Source: Mycobacterium sp. | Lineage (GTDB): Bacteria; Actinomycetota; Actinomycetes; Mycobacteriales; Mycobacteriaceae | Assembly: GCA_011620645.1 (NCBI GenBank) | Contig: WOYS01000012.1 | Location: 10,846-47,345, forward strand | Reading direction: 5' to 3' | Length of the DNA stretch: 36,500 nucleotides | In this document: positions 8,773 through 16,494 of the stretch, piece by piece | Layout: each line of letters opens with the position of its first letter | How positions within the stretch are numbered: position 1 is the first letter of the stretch | Notes under the pieces: model-generated | The model's input: only the letters and a program-made list of their open reading frames with translations | Told to the model about the DNA's origin: nothing | Database searches by the model: none | Position numbers and translations under genes: made by a program

Positions 8773-9900
8773 TCACGCCGCTTTGCGACGACGCAATCCG
8801 ATCACCGAGTCGTAGTGGTCGAGCAGTTCGTCGCAGACCGCCGGCCAGGTGCGGGTCAGCACGCTGCGCCGGGCCGCGGCCGCATAGCGGGCGCGTTCGG
8901 CGACCAGATGGTCGACGGCGCCGTTCAACCGGGCTTCGAATTCACCGACGCCCAGCAGGATGCCGGTGTGCATCGGGGTGACCAGATCCCGCGGCCCGCC
9001 GGCGTTGGGCGCGATGACCGGCAGACCGGAGGCCATCGCCTCCTGTACGGCCTGACAGAAGGTCTCATGTTCGCCGGGGTGCACGAACACGTCCATGCTC
9101 GCATAGGCCGCGGCGAGCGCCGCACCGTGCAGCTCACCGGTGAAAACTGCTGTCGGCATGAGTGTTTCGAGTTTGTTCCGGTGAACACCATCGCCGACCA
9201 CGACCACCTGCAGGTCGTCACGCGCGGCGACGGTGGCCAGTCGTTCGACATGCTTCTCCGGCGCGAGCCTGCCGACGAATCCGATGACCGGTTTACCGGC
9301 CGGGGACCACGCGGCGCGCAGCGCCTCATCGCGTGCCGAGGGCACGAAGCCGGTGATGTCGACTCCGCGGCCCCATTTGTGCAGTCGCGGAACACGATGG
9401 GCGGCAAGGTTTTCCATTGCCGAGGTGGATGGTGCCAGGGTGCGGTCGGCGTATCCGTGCAGGTGCCGGGTCCATGCCCAAGCGGCCTTGGACATCGCAC
9501 CGATCCCGTAGCTCTCGGCGAAGCCGGCCACATCGGTCTGGAACACCGCGACCGTCGGGGCATTGAGGTACCGGGCGGCATGCAGGCCGCCGTAGCCGAG
9601 CAGCGCCGGCGACGCCAGATGCACCACGTCGGGATCGAAACCGCGCAGCACTCCGACCATTCGCGGTCGCGGCACGCCCAGCGGCAGCGAGGTAACCTTC
9701 GGGAACATCCACGACGGCACCCGGTGCACCCGCACCCCGTCGTGTACGCGATCGGCGGGCGCCTGGCCACGCGGGGTGTCCGGCGCGATGACCAGAACTT
9801 CATGGCCCGTGCGACGGAGATGCTCGATCACCCGAAGCACCGAGTTGGTGACGCCGTTGACATTCGGGAGGAAGGATTCGGCAACGATGGCAACGCGCAC
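8773..9900 (-). CDS. mgtA: GDP-mannose-dependent alpha-mannosyltransferase MgtA
   Basis: This 375-residue GT4-family glycosyltransferase starts with [18 protein letters not shown]. It has the nucleotide-sugar segment [15 protein letters not shown] near two-thirds of its length, and the EX7E element within [20 protein letters not shown]. It is the counterpart of Rv0557. That gene was first called pimB and later shown in corynebacteria and mycobacteria to be MgtA, which mannosylates a glucuronosyl diacylglycerol. The GTG at 9900 gives the canonical N-terminus; the open frame continues upstream to 10311 only as antisense of the next gene. It is divergent from the DsbA-like lipoprotein across 87 bp. 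Confidence 0.93.
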   Translation of the reverse strand: MRVAIVAESFLPNVNGVTNSVLRVIEHLRRTGHEVLVIAPDTPRGQAPADRVHDGVRVHRVPSWMFPKVTSLPLGVPRPRMVGVLRGFDPDVVHLASPALLGYGGLHAARYLNAPTVAVFQTDVAGFAESYGIGAMSKAAWAWTRHLHGYADRTLAPSTSAMENLAAHRVPRLHKWGRGVDITGFVPSARDEALRAAWSPAGKPVIGFVGRLAPEKHVERLATVAARDDLQVVVVGDGVHRNKLETLMPTAVFTGELHGAALAAAYASMDVFVHPGEHETFCQAVQEAMASGLPVIAPNAGGPRDLVTPMHTGILLGVGEFEARLNGAVDHLVAERARYAAAARRSVLTRTWPAVCDELLDHYDSVIGLRRRKAA

Positions 9901-9974
9901 ACTGCAACTGTGCCAGCGCAGGTTAACAGCACGGTTGCGGGCGGGCATATGGCATGCGAACACCACGACAGCGG

Positions 9975-9980
9975 TACGGT
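9975..9980 (+). promoter_or_regulatory. -10 element, leaderless start for the DsbA-like lipoprotein
   Basis: TACGGT ends eight bases before GTG 9988, a spacing compatible with a leaderless transcript. Confidence 0.45.
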
Positions 9981-9987
9981 GGCCAAC

Positions 9988-10674
9988 GTGCACCGAATGT
10001 TGGCCTTGCTCATCGGTTTGACGCTCACCGGTTTGACGCTGCTGACCGGCGTGGCATGCACGCGTCAGATCGAGGGCAGCGCCCAGTCCGACCCGAACGC
10101 ACCGTTGACTCAGGTGAGCGAGGACGGCTTCGGCATCGTCGCAGGTTTCGACGAGGCACCGGTGCAGATCGAGATCTTCGCCGAACCGCAGTGCAGCCAC
10201 TGCGCGGATCTGCAACGCGATTTCGGTGCATCCCTCCGGCACTACATCGGCCTGGGCCAGCTCGAGGTCACCTACCGGCCGCTGACCTTTCTGGAGATGG
10301 CCGGCTACCACTACTCCGAGCGGGTCAGCAATGCGCTGTTCGTCGCGGCTCAGGACGACAAGACCGCGGCCGTCGCATTCCAGCGGTTCGTCGAGGAGTT
10401 GTGGGCCGATCAGGACCCGTCCGGCCAGGGCCCGACCGACGACCAGATGGCCGAGAAGGCCCGCACCGCAGGGATACCCGACGAATTAACCCAACGCATC
10501 GCCGACGGTGATGGCGCGGTGGACACCACCGAGATGGACGAGACGAACTACGACTTCCTGTACATGGTGGATCCGGTGGAGACCGGGACGCCGACGGTCT
10601 ATGACCTCGTCAACGACGAGAAGATCGACATCTACGACGAGGACTGGCTGGACAACTTGATCGCGTCATCCTGA
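9988..10674 (+). CDS. DsbA-like thioredoxin-fold lipoprotein
   Basis: This 228-residue protein has a hydrophobic leader ending GVAC at residue 24, a weak but plausible lipobox. A thioredoxin-fold domain follows with the active-site pair CSHC at residues 69-72 ([14 protein letters not shown]). A TP dipeptide near the C-terminus (GTPTVYD) matches the cis-proline loop. It belongs to the DsbA/thioredoxin_4 group, which handles disulfides outside the cytoplasm. I took the GTG at 9988 rather than the ATG at 9997 because TACGGT lies eight bases upstream. Its last 43 bp overlap the 3' end of the convergent Rv0556-like gene. Confidence 0.85.
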   Translation: MHRMLALLIGLTLTGLTLLTGVACTRQIEGSAQSDPNAPLTQVSEDGFGIVAGFDEAPVQIEIFAEPQCSHCADLQRDFGASLRHYIGLGQLEVTYRPLTFLEMAGYHYSERVSNALFVAAQDDKTAAVAFQRFVEELWADQDPSGQGPTDDQMAEKARTAGIPDELTQRIADGDGAVDTTEMDETNYDFLYMVDPVETGTPTVYDLVNDEKIDIYDEDWLDNLIASS

Positions 10675-11198
10675 TGTTGGGCGGCCTGATCATCGATTGC
10701 CTGGTCCTCGATCCGCCGGGCGATCACCGCCACCACCAGTAGTGCGATACCGGCGATCAGCCAGCCCAGCACCGCAATCGACCCGGCCGGGATGATGGCG
10801 AGCGCCGCGTTACGGTGCTGCACGCGCACGAGATCGGGATCCGATCGGTCGTACTCCACGTAGATCCGCATCCCGGAGTCCAGTTCGGACGGATAGAGCA
10901 CCCCGAGCTCGGGCCGGTAGGTCACCCGGTCGGGCGTGACGAACTCGATGGTCGAACGCCGCGGGCCGGCATCGAGCACCTCGGCGGCCGCCACCCCCAT
11001 ATCGGCTTCGATCCGGCGGTCGTTCTCCCACGCGCCGAGCACCAGCAGCACCGACTGGAACATCACCAGGGCGGCCGCCATGAGGATGCCGACCCGCACC
11101 CGGCGGATGACGCGCTGCGACCTGGTCTCCGTGCCGTCGCCGAACATCCGCGGAACCCTGTGCTGCCAACGGGCTTTCAGCCTGTTGAGCAGTTCCAC
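10632..11198 (-). CDS. Membrane protein, Rv0556-like (DUF3592 type)
   Basis: This 188-residue protein has two membrane segments, one near residues 34-56 (VGILMAAALVMFQSVLLVLG) and one near 140-165, around an extracytoplasmic domain containing RVTYRPELGVLYPSELDSGM. This matches the general DUF3592 layout and the position of Rv0556, downstream of menD. No catalytic role is known to me. The GTG at 11198 shares its G with the menD stop (TAGTG), which indicates coupled translation. The longer frame to 11351 is menD sequence. The tail is polar and ends in a serine-rich stretch. Confidence 0.85.
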   Translation of the reverse strand: MELLNRLKARWQHRVPRMFGDGTETRSQRVIRRVRVGILMAAALVMFQSVLLVLGAWENDRRIEADMGVAAAEVLDAGPRRSTIEFVTPDRVTYRPELGVLYPSELDSGMRIYVEYDRSDPDLVRVQHRNAALAIIPAGSIAVLGWLIAGIALLVVAVIARRIEDQAIDDQAAQHQDDAIKLSSQSSS

Positions 11199-12865
11199 TA
11201 GAGCGCCGCCCGGATGGACGCATGCAGTGCGCGCAATGATGACCGGTCGGCCTTCACCTCCAGCACCCGCATGCCCTCGAACGGTTCCCGAAGGACCTCG
11301 GCCAGCGTCTCCACCTCGACCTGCCAGCTGTCCACGTGATATGCCCGGCACAACGCGGCGATGTCCACATTGTGCGGGGTGCCGAAGATTCGCGACGACA
11401 CATCCGAGAACCGCGGGTCGCCCTGCTCCAGCAGCTCGAAGATGCCCCCGCCGTTGTCGTTGGGCACCACGATGGTCAGGTTGCGCGGCGTGGGCTCGGT
11501 GGGCCCGATCAGCAGTCCGGAGCTGTCGTGCACGAACGTCAGATCGCCGATGAGGGCTATGGTTTTCGGCGGCGGACTTCCCCCGCTGCGCTCATGAGCC
11601 AGCGCCGCCCCGATCGCCGTCGACACGGTGCCGTCGATACCGGCCACGCCGCGGTTGGAACGCACCTTGACGCCCGGGACGTTGAGTCCGACCAGCGCGA
11701 TGTCGCGCACCGGGTTGGAGGCGCCGAGCACCAACTGGTCGCCATCGCGCAGGCCGGCCGCCACCCCGGCCGCAACGTGCAGACCGGTGGTGAGCCCATG
11801 CTGTTCGAGCTGGGTGTGCACCGCACTGTACGTGCGCCTGTTCAGATCCGCGCAGCGTTGTAGCCACGCCGGATCGGGGGTGCCCGTGGTCACCGCACGG
11901 GTGCCGGTGGCCTGGGAGTTGCCGGACACATCGGGCCAGCGTGGACCGGTGGTCAGCGCGAAGACCGGCACCGACGAATCGGCCAGCAACGTCGACACCG
12001 TCCGGTGCAGGGTCGGTCGGCCGGCCATGATCACCTGCTGCGGGCGCAGCAGCGGCAACGCCAACGGGTGCAGCGGGTTCGCGGGCGGCGGCGCCGTCGG
12101 TTCGGCAACGGTGGGTAATCCGGCCAGGTTGGGGTGCGGGCCCGCGCCGTGGCCGGCGATGACCACGGTGTCCGGGGTGAGGTCGATGTCCAACGGCTGG
12201 TCGAAGCTGACCGGCGGGGTGTGCGTCCAGCAACGGCCGTCAGGGCGACCGTCCGGCGTGTCATCGGTGCTGTCGCGGTCGGGCACCAGGGGTTCCCGCA
12301 GCGGGATGTCGAACTGTACCGGACCCGCGTTGGCTGTACGAGATCCCTTGGCCGCCACCAATACTCGACAGGTCGCCGATCGCCACCGCGCATTGGCCGA
12401 CGCCAGATCGCCAAGGCCTCCCCCGTCGCTTCGCTCGCCCCAGGACTCCGCCAGGCCGAGGCTGATACTGGCGCGGACCTGGCTGCCGAAATAGCCGAGC
12501 TGCTCCATGGTCTGGTTGGCACCGGTGCCCAGCAGCTCGTAGGGCCGGTTGGCGCTCAGCACGATCAGCGGAACCCGCGCGTAGTTGGCCTCCACCACGG
12601 CGGGTCCGATATTGGCCACCGCGGTACCCGATGTCATCGCGATCGGCACCGGGGTCTGCCCGGAGACCGCCAGGCCGATCGCGAGGAAACCTGCGGTGCG
12701 TTCGTCGATGCGGACATGCAGCCGGATGCGGCCGGCCCGATCGGCGTCGTGCAGGGCAAAGGCCAGCGGGGCGTTGCGCGACCCGGGACAGAGCACCACG
12801 TCACGCACGCCGCCGCGAATCAGCTCGTCGACGACGACGCGGGCCTGAGTCGTCGAGGGGTTCAC
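11198..12865 (-). CDS. menD: MenD, SEPHCHC synthase
   Basis: This 555-residue thiamine-diphosphate enzyme joins isochorismate and 2-oxoglutarate, the first committed step to menaquinone. It has the family N-terminus [19 protein letters not shown], the [10 protein letters not shown] loop, RIDERTAGF, and the cofactor segment [11 protein letters not shown] followed by [13 protein letters not shown] chose the GTG at 12865 over a TTG at 12868 because a TAGGCT box lies exactly seven bases upstream. That box overlaps the last codons of bpoC. Near residue 150 the protein carries [14 protein letters not shown], which the dispersed repeat at 12420-12441 encodes in part and which looks inserted. It corresponds to Rv0555. 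Confidence 0.96.
   Translation of the reverse strand: MNPSTTQARVVVDELIRGGVRDVVLCPGSRNAPLAFALHDADRAGRIRLHVRIDERTAGFLAIGLAVSGQTPVPIAMTSGTAVANIGPAVVEANYARVPLIVLSANRPYELLGTGANQTMEQLGYFGSQVRASISLGLAESWGERSDGGGLGDLASANARWRSATCRVLVAAKGSRTANAGPVQFDIPLREPLVPDRDSTDDTPDGRPDGRCWTHTPPVSFDQPLDIDLTPDTVVIAGHGAGPHPNLAGLPTVAEPTAPPPANPLHPLALPLLRPQQVIMAGRPTLHRTVSTLLADSSVPVFALTTGPRWPDVSGNSQATGTRAVTTGTPDPAWLQRCADLNRRTYSAVHTQLEQHGLTTGLHVAAGVAAGLRDGDQLVLGASNPVRDIALVGLNVPGVKVRSNRGVAGIDGTVSTAIGAALAHERSGGSPPPKTIALIGDLTFVHDSSGLLIGPTEPTPRNLTIVVPNDNGGGIFELLEQGDPRFSDVSSRIFGTPHNVDIAALCRAYHVDSWQVEVETLAEVLREPFEGMRVLEVKADRSSLRALHASIRAAL
11580..11593 (-). repeat. Degenerate partial copy of the dispersed repeat
   Basis: A shortened form of the 22-bp repeat lies inside menD, lacking the TCG in the middle. 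As I recall the M. tuberculosis MenD, it has a similar HER-rich loop here, so this may be native sequence rather than an insertion. Confidence 0.3.
12420..12441 (-). repeat. Dispersed 22-bp repeat, copy inside menD
   Basis: The plus strand reads CCCCCGTCGCTTCGCTCGCC followed by CC, the reverse complement of the repeat family described in the findings. It is read in frame within menD and encodes part of GERSDGGG. Confidence 0.8.
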
Positions 12866-12869
12866 CAAC

Positions 12870-13673
12870 TCAGCCTATTGCTTCGGTGACAAAGCCTCGG
12901 CAAAAGAACCCCAGCACGGCCTCGTTGACCGCATCGGGGTGCTCGATGAAGCCCAGGTGGCCGGCGTCCGGGATTTCCAGGTATCGGCCGCCCGGGATGG
13001 CGTCGGCCACCTCGCGGCTCAGATGCGGGGCCATCAGCACGTCATCGCCGAAACCGATCACCAGCACCGGCACCTTGATGTGCTGGTAGGCCGGCAGCCG
13101 ATTGCCCTCCGGGGACACCGCGAGCTGGCTGCGCAGGCCCGGGGTGTGCTTGGTGGGCCACATGGTGAACATCTCGGCCCAGTCGCGCACGGCGCGGTCG
13201 TCGTTGAGGGTCTTCGGTGAGAAGTTCTCCAGCAGGCGGATCTTGGCGTCATAGCTGGGCGGCAGGGTGATGTTGGCGTCGTGGAATTCGCGTTCGGCCT
13301 TGTTGAAGATGTCCCGGGCTCCGTCGTGGCGGCCGCGGGTGGCCATCAGTACCGCCTGGGTGACCAGTTCGGGGCGCGACACCATCAGTTCCTGGGCGAT
13401 GAAGGAGCCCATGGACACCCCGACCACCCGGACCGGGCCGCCGACCACCTTCTCGATGAGCGATGCGGTATCGGCCACCACCTGGTCGGTGGTGAAGCCG
13501 CTGGCGTTCTCCGTGGCGCCGACACCGCGATTGTCGAAGGTGATCACGCGGTAGCCGGCCCGCTGAAACGCCGGGACCTGGTGCAGGTGCCACGTGCGGC
13601 CCGCACCGCCGCGGCCCGCGATGAACAGCACCGGGTCGCCGGTGCCGCCTTTGTCGACGTAAGCGAGATTCAC
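12870..13673 (-). CDS. bpoC: Alpha/beta hydrolase BpoC
   Basis: This 267-residue alpha/beta hydrolase has the nucleophile elbow GVSMGS, an oxyanion-region glycine turn ([11 protein letters not shown]), a probable acid in [10 protein letters not shown] and the catalytic histidine in [11 protein letters not shown]. It is annotated BpoC (Rv0554) by analogy with non-haem peroxidases. Its place between menD and menC is where MenH sits in enterobacterial men operons, so a SHCHC synthase role is possible but unproven. GTG 13673 lies eight bases from TAGGGT, suggesting a leaderless mRNA. The TGA stop at 12870-12872 overlaps the menD -10 box by one base. Confidence 0.9.
   Translation of the reverse strand: MNLAYVDKGGTGDPVLFIAGRGGAGRTWHLHQVPAFQRAGYRVITFDNRGVGATENASGFTTDQVVADTASLIEKVVGGPVRVVGVSMGSFIAQELMVSRPELVTQAVLMATRGRHDGARDIFNKAEREFHDANITLPPSYDAKIRLLENFSPKTLNDDRAVRDWAEMFTMWPTKHTPGLRSQLAVSPEGNRLPAYQHIKVPVLVIGFGDDVLMAPHLSREVADAIPGGRYLEIPDAGHLGFIEHPDAVNEAVLGFFCRGFVTEAIG
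12872..12877 (-). promoter_or_regulatory. -10 element of menD within the end of bpoC
   Basis: TAGGCT on the minus strand ends seven bases before GTG 12865. It occupies the last bpoC codons and the first base of its stop, so menD appears to have its own leaderless promoter inside the upstream gene. Confidence 0.55.
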
Positions 13674-13680
13674 CCGCCCG

Positions 13681-13686
13681 ACCCTA
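13681..13686 (-). promoter_or_regulatory. -10 element, leaderless start for bpoC
   Basis: TAGGGT on the minus strand ends eight bases before GTG 13673. Confidence 0.45.
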
Positions 13687-13776
13687 CTTGCGGGCGCGCA
13701 CCGTGCGGATCGCCCGGTCCCACAGCAGCAGCGTGGTGGCCTTGAGCTGGGCGGGTTTCATCAGGTCCTTCGACAT
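13684..13776 (-). CDS. Possible short ORF or gene remnant upstream of bpoC
   Basis: A 30-codon frame from ATG 13776 to TAG 13684 encodes a basic peptide ending WDRAIRTVRARK. It has no good ribosome site. Its stop codon is part of the TAGGGT box proposed for bpoC. The composition looks like a real C-terminus, so it may be a remnant of a gene cut away when the hicB segment arrived. I cannot assign it to a family. Confidence 0.2.
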   Translation of the reverse strand: MSKDLMKPAQLKATTLLLWDRAIRTVRARK

Positions 13777-13849
13777 CAGCGCGGTCGCACTCGCCGGTGG
13801 ATACCTCGAATGGGCCGACCAATGTCGGACCGTCAAGCGATGCTGAGGT

Positions 13850-14188
13850 ATGCCCGAATACACCTACCGCGCCATGTGGTCGCCCGACGATCGGTCCTAC
13901 ACCGGCCACTGCCTCGAATTCCCCGGACTCTGGTGCCGCGGACCGACGGCGGCCGAAGCCATCGCCGCGATCGAGAGGCTGGTGACCGAGGAAGCCACCG
14001 CCGCAATGGCCACCGGCTGGGACCCGCCGGAATCCGTGAGCGGCCGCGAGTACAGTGGAAAATTCGTGGTCCGCATTTCGCCGGCACTGCACGCCCACCT
14101 GGCGGTCGAGGCCGCCGAGCAACGGGTATCACTGAATCAATGGGTGGTGCAGAAACTGGTGAATCGAGCACGCCCACATGGCTTCTGA
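13850..14188 (+). CDS. Orphan HicB-family protein
   Basis: This 112-residue protein has an N-terminal HicB partial RNase H-like domain (YTGHCLEFPGLWCRGPTAAEA). A C-terminal ribbon-helix-helix segment follows (FVVRISPALHAHLAVEAAEQ, then SLNQWVVQKLVNR). HicB normally neutralises HicA, an mRNA interferase, and represses the operon through the C-terminal domain. No HicA-like gene of about 60 residues is visible on either side. It therefore looks like an orphan antitoxin, or a repressor with another partner. The ATG at 13850 has only a weak AGGT upstream. It lies opposite the surrounding bpoC and menC genes, consistent with a local insertion. Confidence 0.85.
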   Translation: MPEYTYRAMWSPDDRSYTGHCLEFPGLWCRGPTAAEAIAAIERLVTEEATAAMATGWDPPESVSGREYSGKFVVRISPALHAHLAVEAAEQRVSLNQWVVQKLVNRARPHGF

Positions 14189-14232
14189 GTCCCACTCGTC
14201 GCTGCATGAGAAGTCATATCGCGCTGCGAAAC

Positions 14233-14282
14233 CTGGTACTACCGACAGTACTATGCCTCACTGGTACTGCCGGTAGTACCAG
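14233..14282. repeat. Large inverted repeat with nested GGTACT palindromes
   Basis: Arms 14233-14253 and 14262-14282 pair over 21 bp with one clear mismatch (45 against 70) and one G-T pair, around an 8-base loop. Each arm is itself a near-palindrome of the form GGTACT-N6-AGTAC(C/T), centred about 28 bp apart. It lies between the convergent hicB and menC genes. It could be a two-way terminator, a pair of operator sites or a small mobile palindrome. Confidence 0.8.
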
Positions 14283-14340
14283 TTCTCAGAACCTCACATC
14301 GGCCCGCCGACAGTGACTGGTGTGACAGGTGTGGCTACAG

Positions 14341-14380
14341 CTTACGTGTAGATGTACGAACTTACGTCTAGATGTACGCG
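14341..14380. repeat. 20-bp tandem direct repeat over the end of menC
   Basis: Unit 14341-14360 and unit 14361-14380 match at 17 of 20 bases (CTTACGTSTAGATGTACG core). The second unit contains the menC stop codon and last codons, so the first unit looks like a duplicate of the gene's tail. Confidence 0.8.
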
Positions 14381-15366
14381 TGACACTCGCGGATCCGCTC
14401 CACCCACCATCGCCTTCGATCCACCGGCGCCGCCAGCGAAGCCAACCGGGCCGGGTCCGGGACAACGGGCCCGATCGGGAGATAGCCGTCCACCGGGGCG
14501 ACAGCATCGACGACATCCTCGACGAACAGTCCCCCGGTGCCCAGCCCGCAGGCGTACGGCAGTTCTGGCAGGCAGGCGGCGGCCAGCAAGCCGCGGGACA
14601 TGCCGACCGCACTGTCCAGCGCGCTGGACACCACGACGGGGATGCCGATGCGGGCAGCGATGATCAGCAGTGGGTCCACCCCGCCCAGCGGAGCAACCTT
14701 GACCACCGCGATATCGGCGGCGCCCAGCGCCACCACCCGAAAAGGATCGGCGGCCTTGCGAATCGATTCGTCCGCCGCGATCGGCACGTCGACCTGACGA
14801 CGCACCTTGGCGAGCTCTTCGACTGTGGCACAAGGCTGTTCGATGTACTCCAACGGACCGAGCGCACCGGCCGCAGCCACCGCCTCCGATACGCTCCAGC
14901 CGCCGTTGGCATCGACGCGCACCTTCGGCACCGCCGCTCGCACCGCTTCGACGCGCGCGATATCGTCGGCCAGGCTCTGCCCGGGCTCGGCGACCTTTAC
15001 CTTGGCGGTCTGTGCCCCCGGAAACCGGGCCAGCACCTCGGGTACCCGGGCCGGTTCGACGGCGGGCACGGTGGCGTTGACCGGGATGCGGTCACGAAGC
15101 GGTGCAGGCGATTCCCGGTAGGCGGCCTCGATGGCCGACGCCAGCCAGTGCGCGGACTCGGCAGGCCCGTACTCGCCGAAGGCACCGAACTCGCCCCAGC
15201 CGGCCGGTCCGTCGAACAGCGCCACCTCGCGTACGGTGATGCCGCGGAACCGGACCCGCATGGGCAGCGCGACGACGTGCAGACGATCCAGCAGATCGTC
15301 GAGAGACGGCGCCTCGAAAGACGGGGCCTCAAACGGTGGCGCGATCGCGACCCTCCCAGTGTTCAC
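14368..15366 (-). CDS. menC: MenC, o-succinylbenzoate synthase
   Basis: This enolase-superfamily enzyme dehydrates SHCHC to o-succinylbenzoate. Visible features are the base-containing TAKVKVAEPGQ, the metal ligands in VRVDANGGWS, EYIEQPC and PIAADES, and a final SSALDSAVGMSRG. It matches Rv0553 closely in pattern. The start is uncertain. GTG 15366 gives 332 residues; another GTG at 15387 would add seven. Near the N-terminus the peptide FEAPS occurs twice in a row, from a 15-bp duplication. A separate overlapping frame starts at ATG 15454. The stop overlaps a 20-bp direct repeat. Confidence 0.93.
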   Translation of the reverse strand: MNTGRVAIAPPFEAPSFEAPSLDDLLDRLHVVALPMRVRFRGITVREVALFDGPAGWGEFGAFGEYGPAESAHWLASAIEAAYRESPAPLRDRIPVNATVPAVEPARVPEVLARFPGAQTAKVKVAEPGQSLADDIARVEAVRAAVPKVRVDANGGWSVSEAVAAAGALGPLEYIEQPCATVEELAKVRRQVDVPIAADESIRKAADPFRVVALGAADIAVVKVAPLGGVDPLLIIAARIGIPVVVSSALDSAVGMSRGLLAAACLPELPYACGLGTGGLFVEDVVDAVAPVDGYLPIGPVVPDPARLASLAAPVDRRRWWVERIRECHAYI

Positions 15367-15454
15367 CGGCCGCCCGGTGGGCGACACGCTCGTCGAGGAA
15401 CCGCGGCACAGTCAAGCCCGGGGCGAGCGAAGTGACGGGAATGGACTCGGACAT
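15329..15454 (-). CDS. Short upstream ORF overlapping the start of menC
   Basis: ATG 15454, with GGCAGG upstream, opens a 41-codon frame that ends at TGA 15329, inside the menC coding region in another frame. The peptide includes LTVPRFLDERVAHRAAGEHW, which looks protein-like. It may be the original menC N-terminus now out of frame, a short coupled upstream ORF, or a remnant of another gene. The dispersed repeat at 15420-15440 lies inside it. Confidence 0.3.
   Translation of the reverse strand: MSESIPVTSLAPGLTVPRFLDERVAHRAAGEHWEGRDRATV
15420..15440 (+). repeat. Dispersed 22-bp repeat, copy upstream of menC
   Basis: The plus strand reads GGGGCGAGCGAAGTGACGGG followed by A, with one change from the family consensus. 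It lies about 55 bp before the menC start on the opposite strand. Confidence 0.75.
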
Positions 15455-15484
15455 GTCCGACAGCCTGCCACGCCGGCTTTGCCC

Positions 15485-16490
15485 TCACGCTGGCTTCGGA
15501 TGAACCTGCCGACCCGCCAGATACGTCGCCCGTACCTGCAGTTCGGCGACCTCCTCGGGGTCCACCGCGCGCGGATCAGCCGACAGTACAGCGAGACCCG
15601 ACAGTACAACGAGACCCGACAGTACAACGAGATCGGCGTACTTACCGACCTCGATCGAGCCGATGCGGTCCTCGGCGAACAGCTGATAGGCCGCGTGTGC
15701 GTCTTCGTAGACATCCAAAATGGTGTCGACGCCGGCGTCCCCCTGCACATGGCAGGCCATCTGCCAGCCCTGCGGATAGAAGGCGCCGACGATCTCGGCC
15801 AGCTGGTCGCGAGTGTAGTTGGCATGCCCGCACGAACCGGGCACCACACCGATGCTGCGGGTGGCATCGGTGTCCAGGTACGGGAATGTCAGGTCGATGT
15901 TGCCGATCCACGGCGAGCCGTCCACCAAAATCTTGGCCGCCGTTGGCGTCGCGGCCGTACCGCGCGCCCTTGGGATCCGGGGTGTCGCGGCTGATCCCCG
16001 CGACCTCGGCCGCCGCCGAGTTGAAGAATGCCTTGTGCCCCGAATTGTGGATGATCACCAGCGGAGTGTCGGCGACACCTTTCAGCCAGTCCAGCGTCGG
16101 CTCCGGTAATCCGTTCTGCAGCAGCGGGTCCCAAGCCATTGAGGTAGGCGCCGTCGGTGCCGCGGCGGGCCACCTCCCGATGGACCGCGTCGACGACGTC
16201 ATCGGCCGACGGCAGCGTCACCGGCCGGATGTCGACCATCCGGTCCGACAGTACCACCGCTTCCATCAGCGGATGTCCGTGCGCCTCAACGAAACCGGGC
16301 AGCACGCAGCCCTCCCCGACAGACACCACCGTGGTATCGGGCTCGATCCAGTCCTGCAGCTCGTCCTCGGGTAGATCCACCGCCGCGGGCCTGGTCGACG
16401 AACTGACACCGGGTTCGGCGCTGCAGGCCGCGGTAACCTTCGGCTGGCCCGTCGCACCCGCGATCGGCGACCACTTCCAGGAAGGACGGC
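15485..16490 (-). pseudogene. Decayed YtcJ/Rv0552-like amidohydrolase
   Basis: Three reading frames together give recognisable pieces of a YtcJ-type amidohydrolase, normally about 530-580 residues. The front piece has CVLPGFVEAHGHPLMEAV with the metal-binding histidines and runs to GAYLNG. A one-base insertion near 16134 then moves the frame to WDPLLQNGLPEPTLDWL through NSGHKAFFNSAA. A deletion with a frame change joins DANG to KILVDGSPWIGNIDLTF. A further in-frame loss joins DVYEDA to AAYQLFAEDRIGSIEVGKYA. The N-terminus also lacks the usual first beta domain. About half the enzyme is missing, so it should be inactive. The tail carries a triplicated 18-bp unit. Confidence 0.85.
15581..15634 (-). 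repeat. Three tandem 18-bp units in the amidohydrolase remnant
   Basis: Units 15581-15598, 15599-15616 and 15617-15634 are almost identical (CGACAGTACAACGAGACC). They are read in frame on the minus strand as repeats of VVLSGL. Confidence 0.9.
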
Positions 16491-16494
16491 ACCC

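Noticed and set aside
8749..9987. Long plus-strand open frame continuous with the DsbA-like gene
   Set aside because: It is the antisense of mgtA. Only the part from GTG 9988 has a signal peptide and a recognised domain.
14189..14367. Insertion sequence around hicB
   Set aside because: No transposase fragment is visible in any frame. The inverted repeat forms a close hairpin rather than ends flanking a gene.
15581..15634. CRISPR-like array
   Set aside because: Units are 18 bp with no spacers and lie in frame in a pseudogene, so this is a simple tandem duplication.
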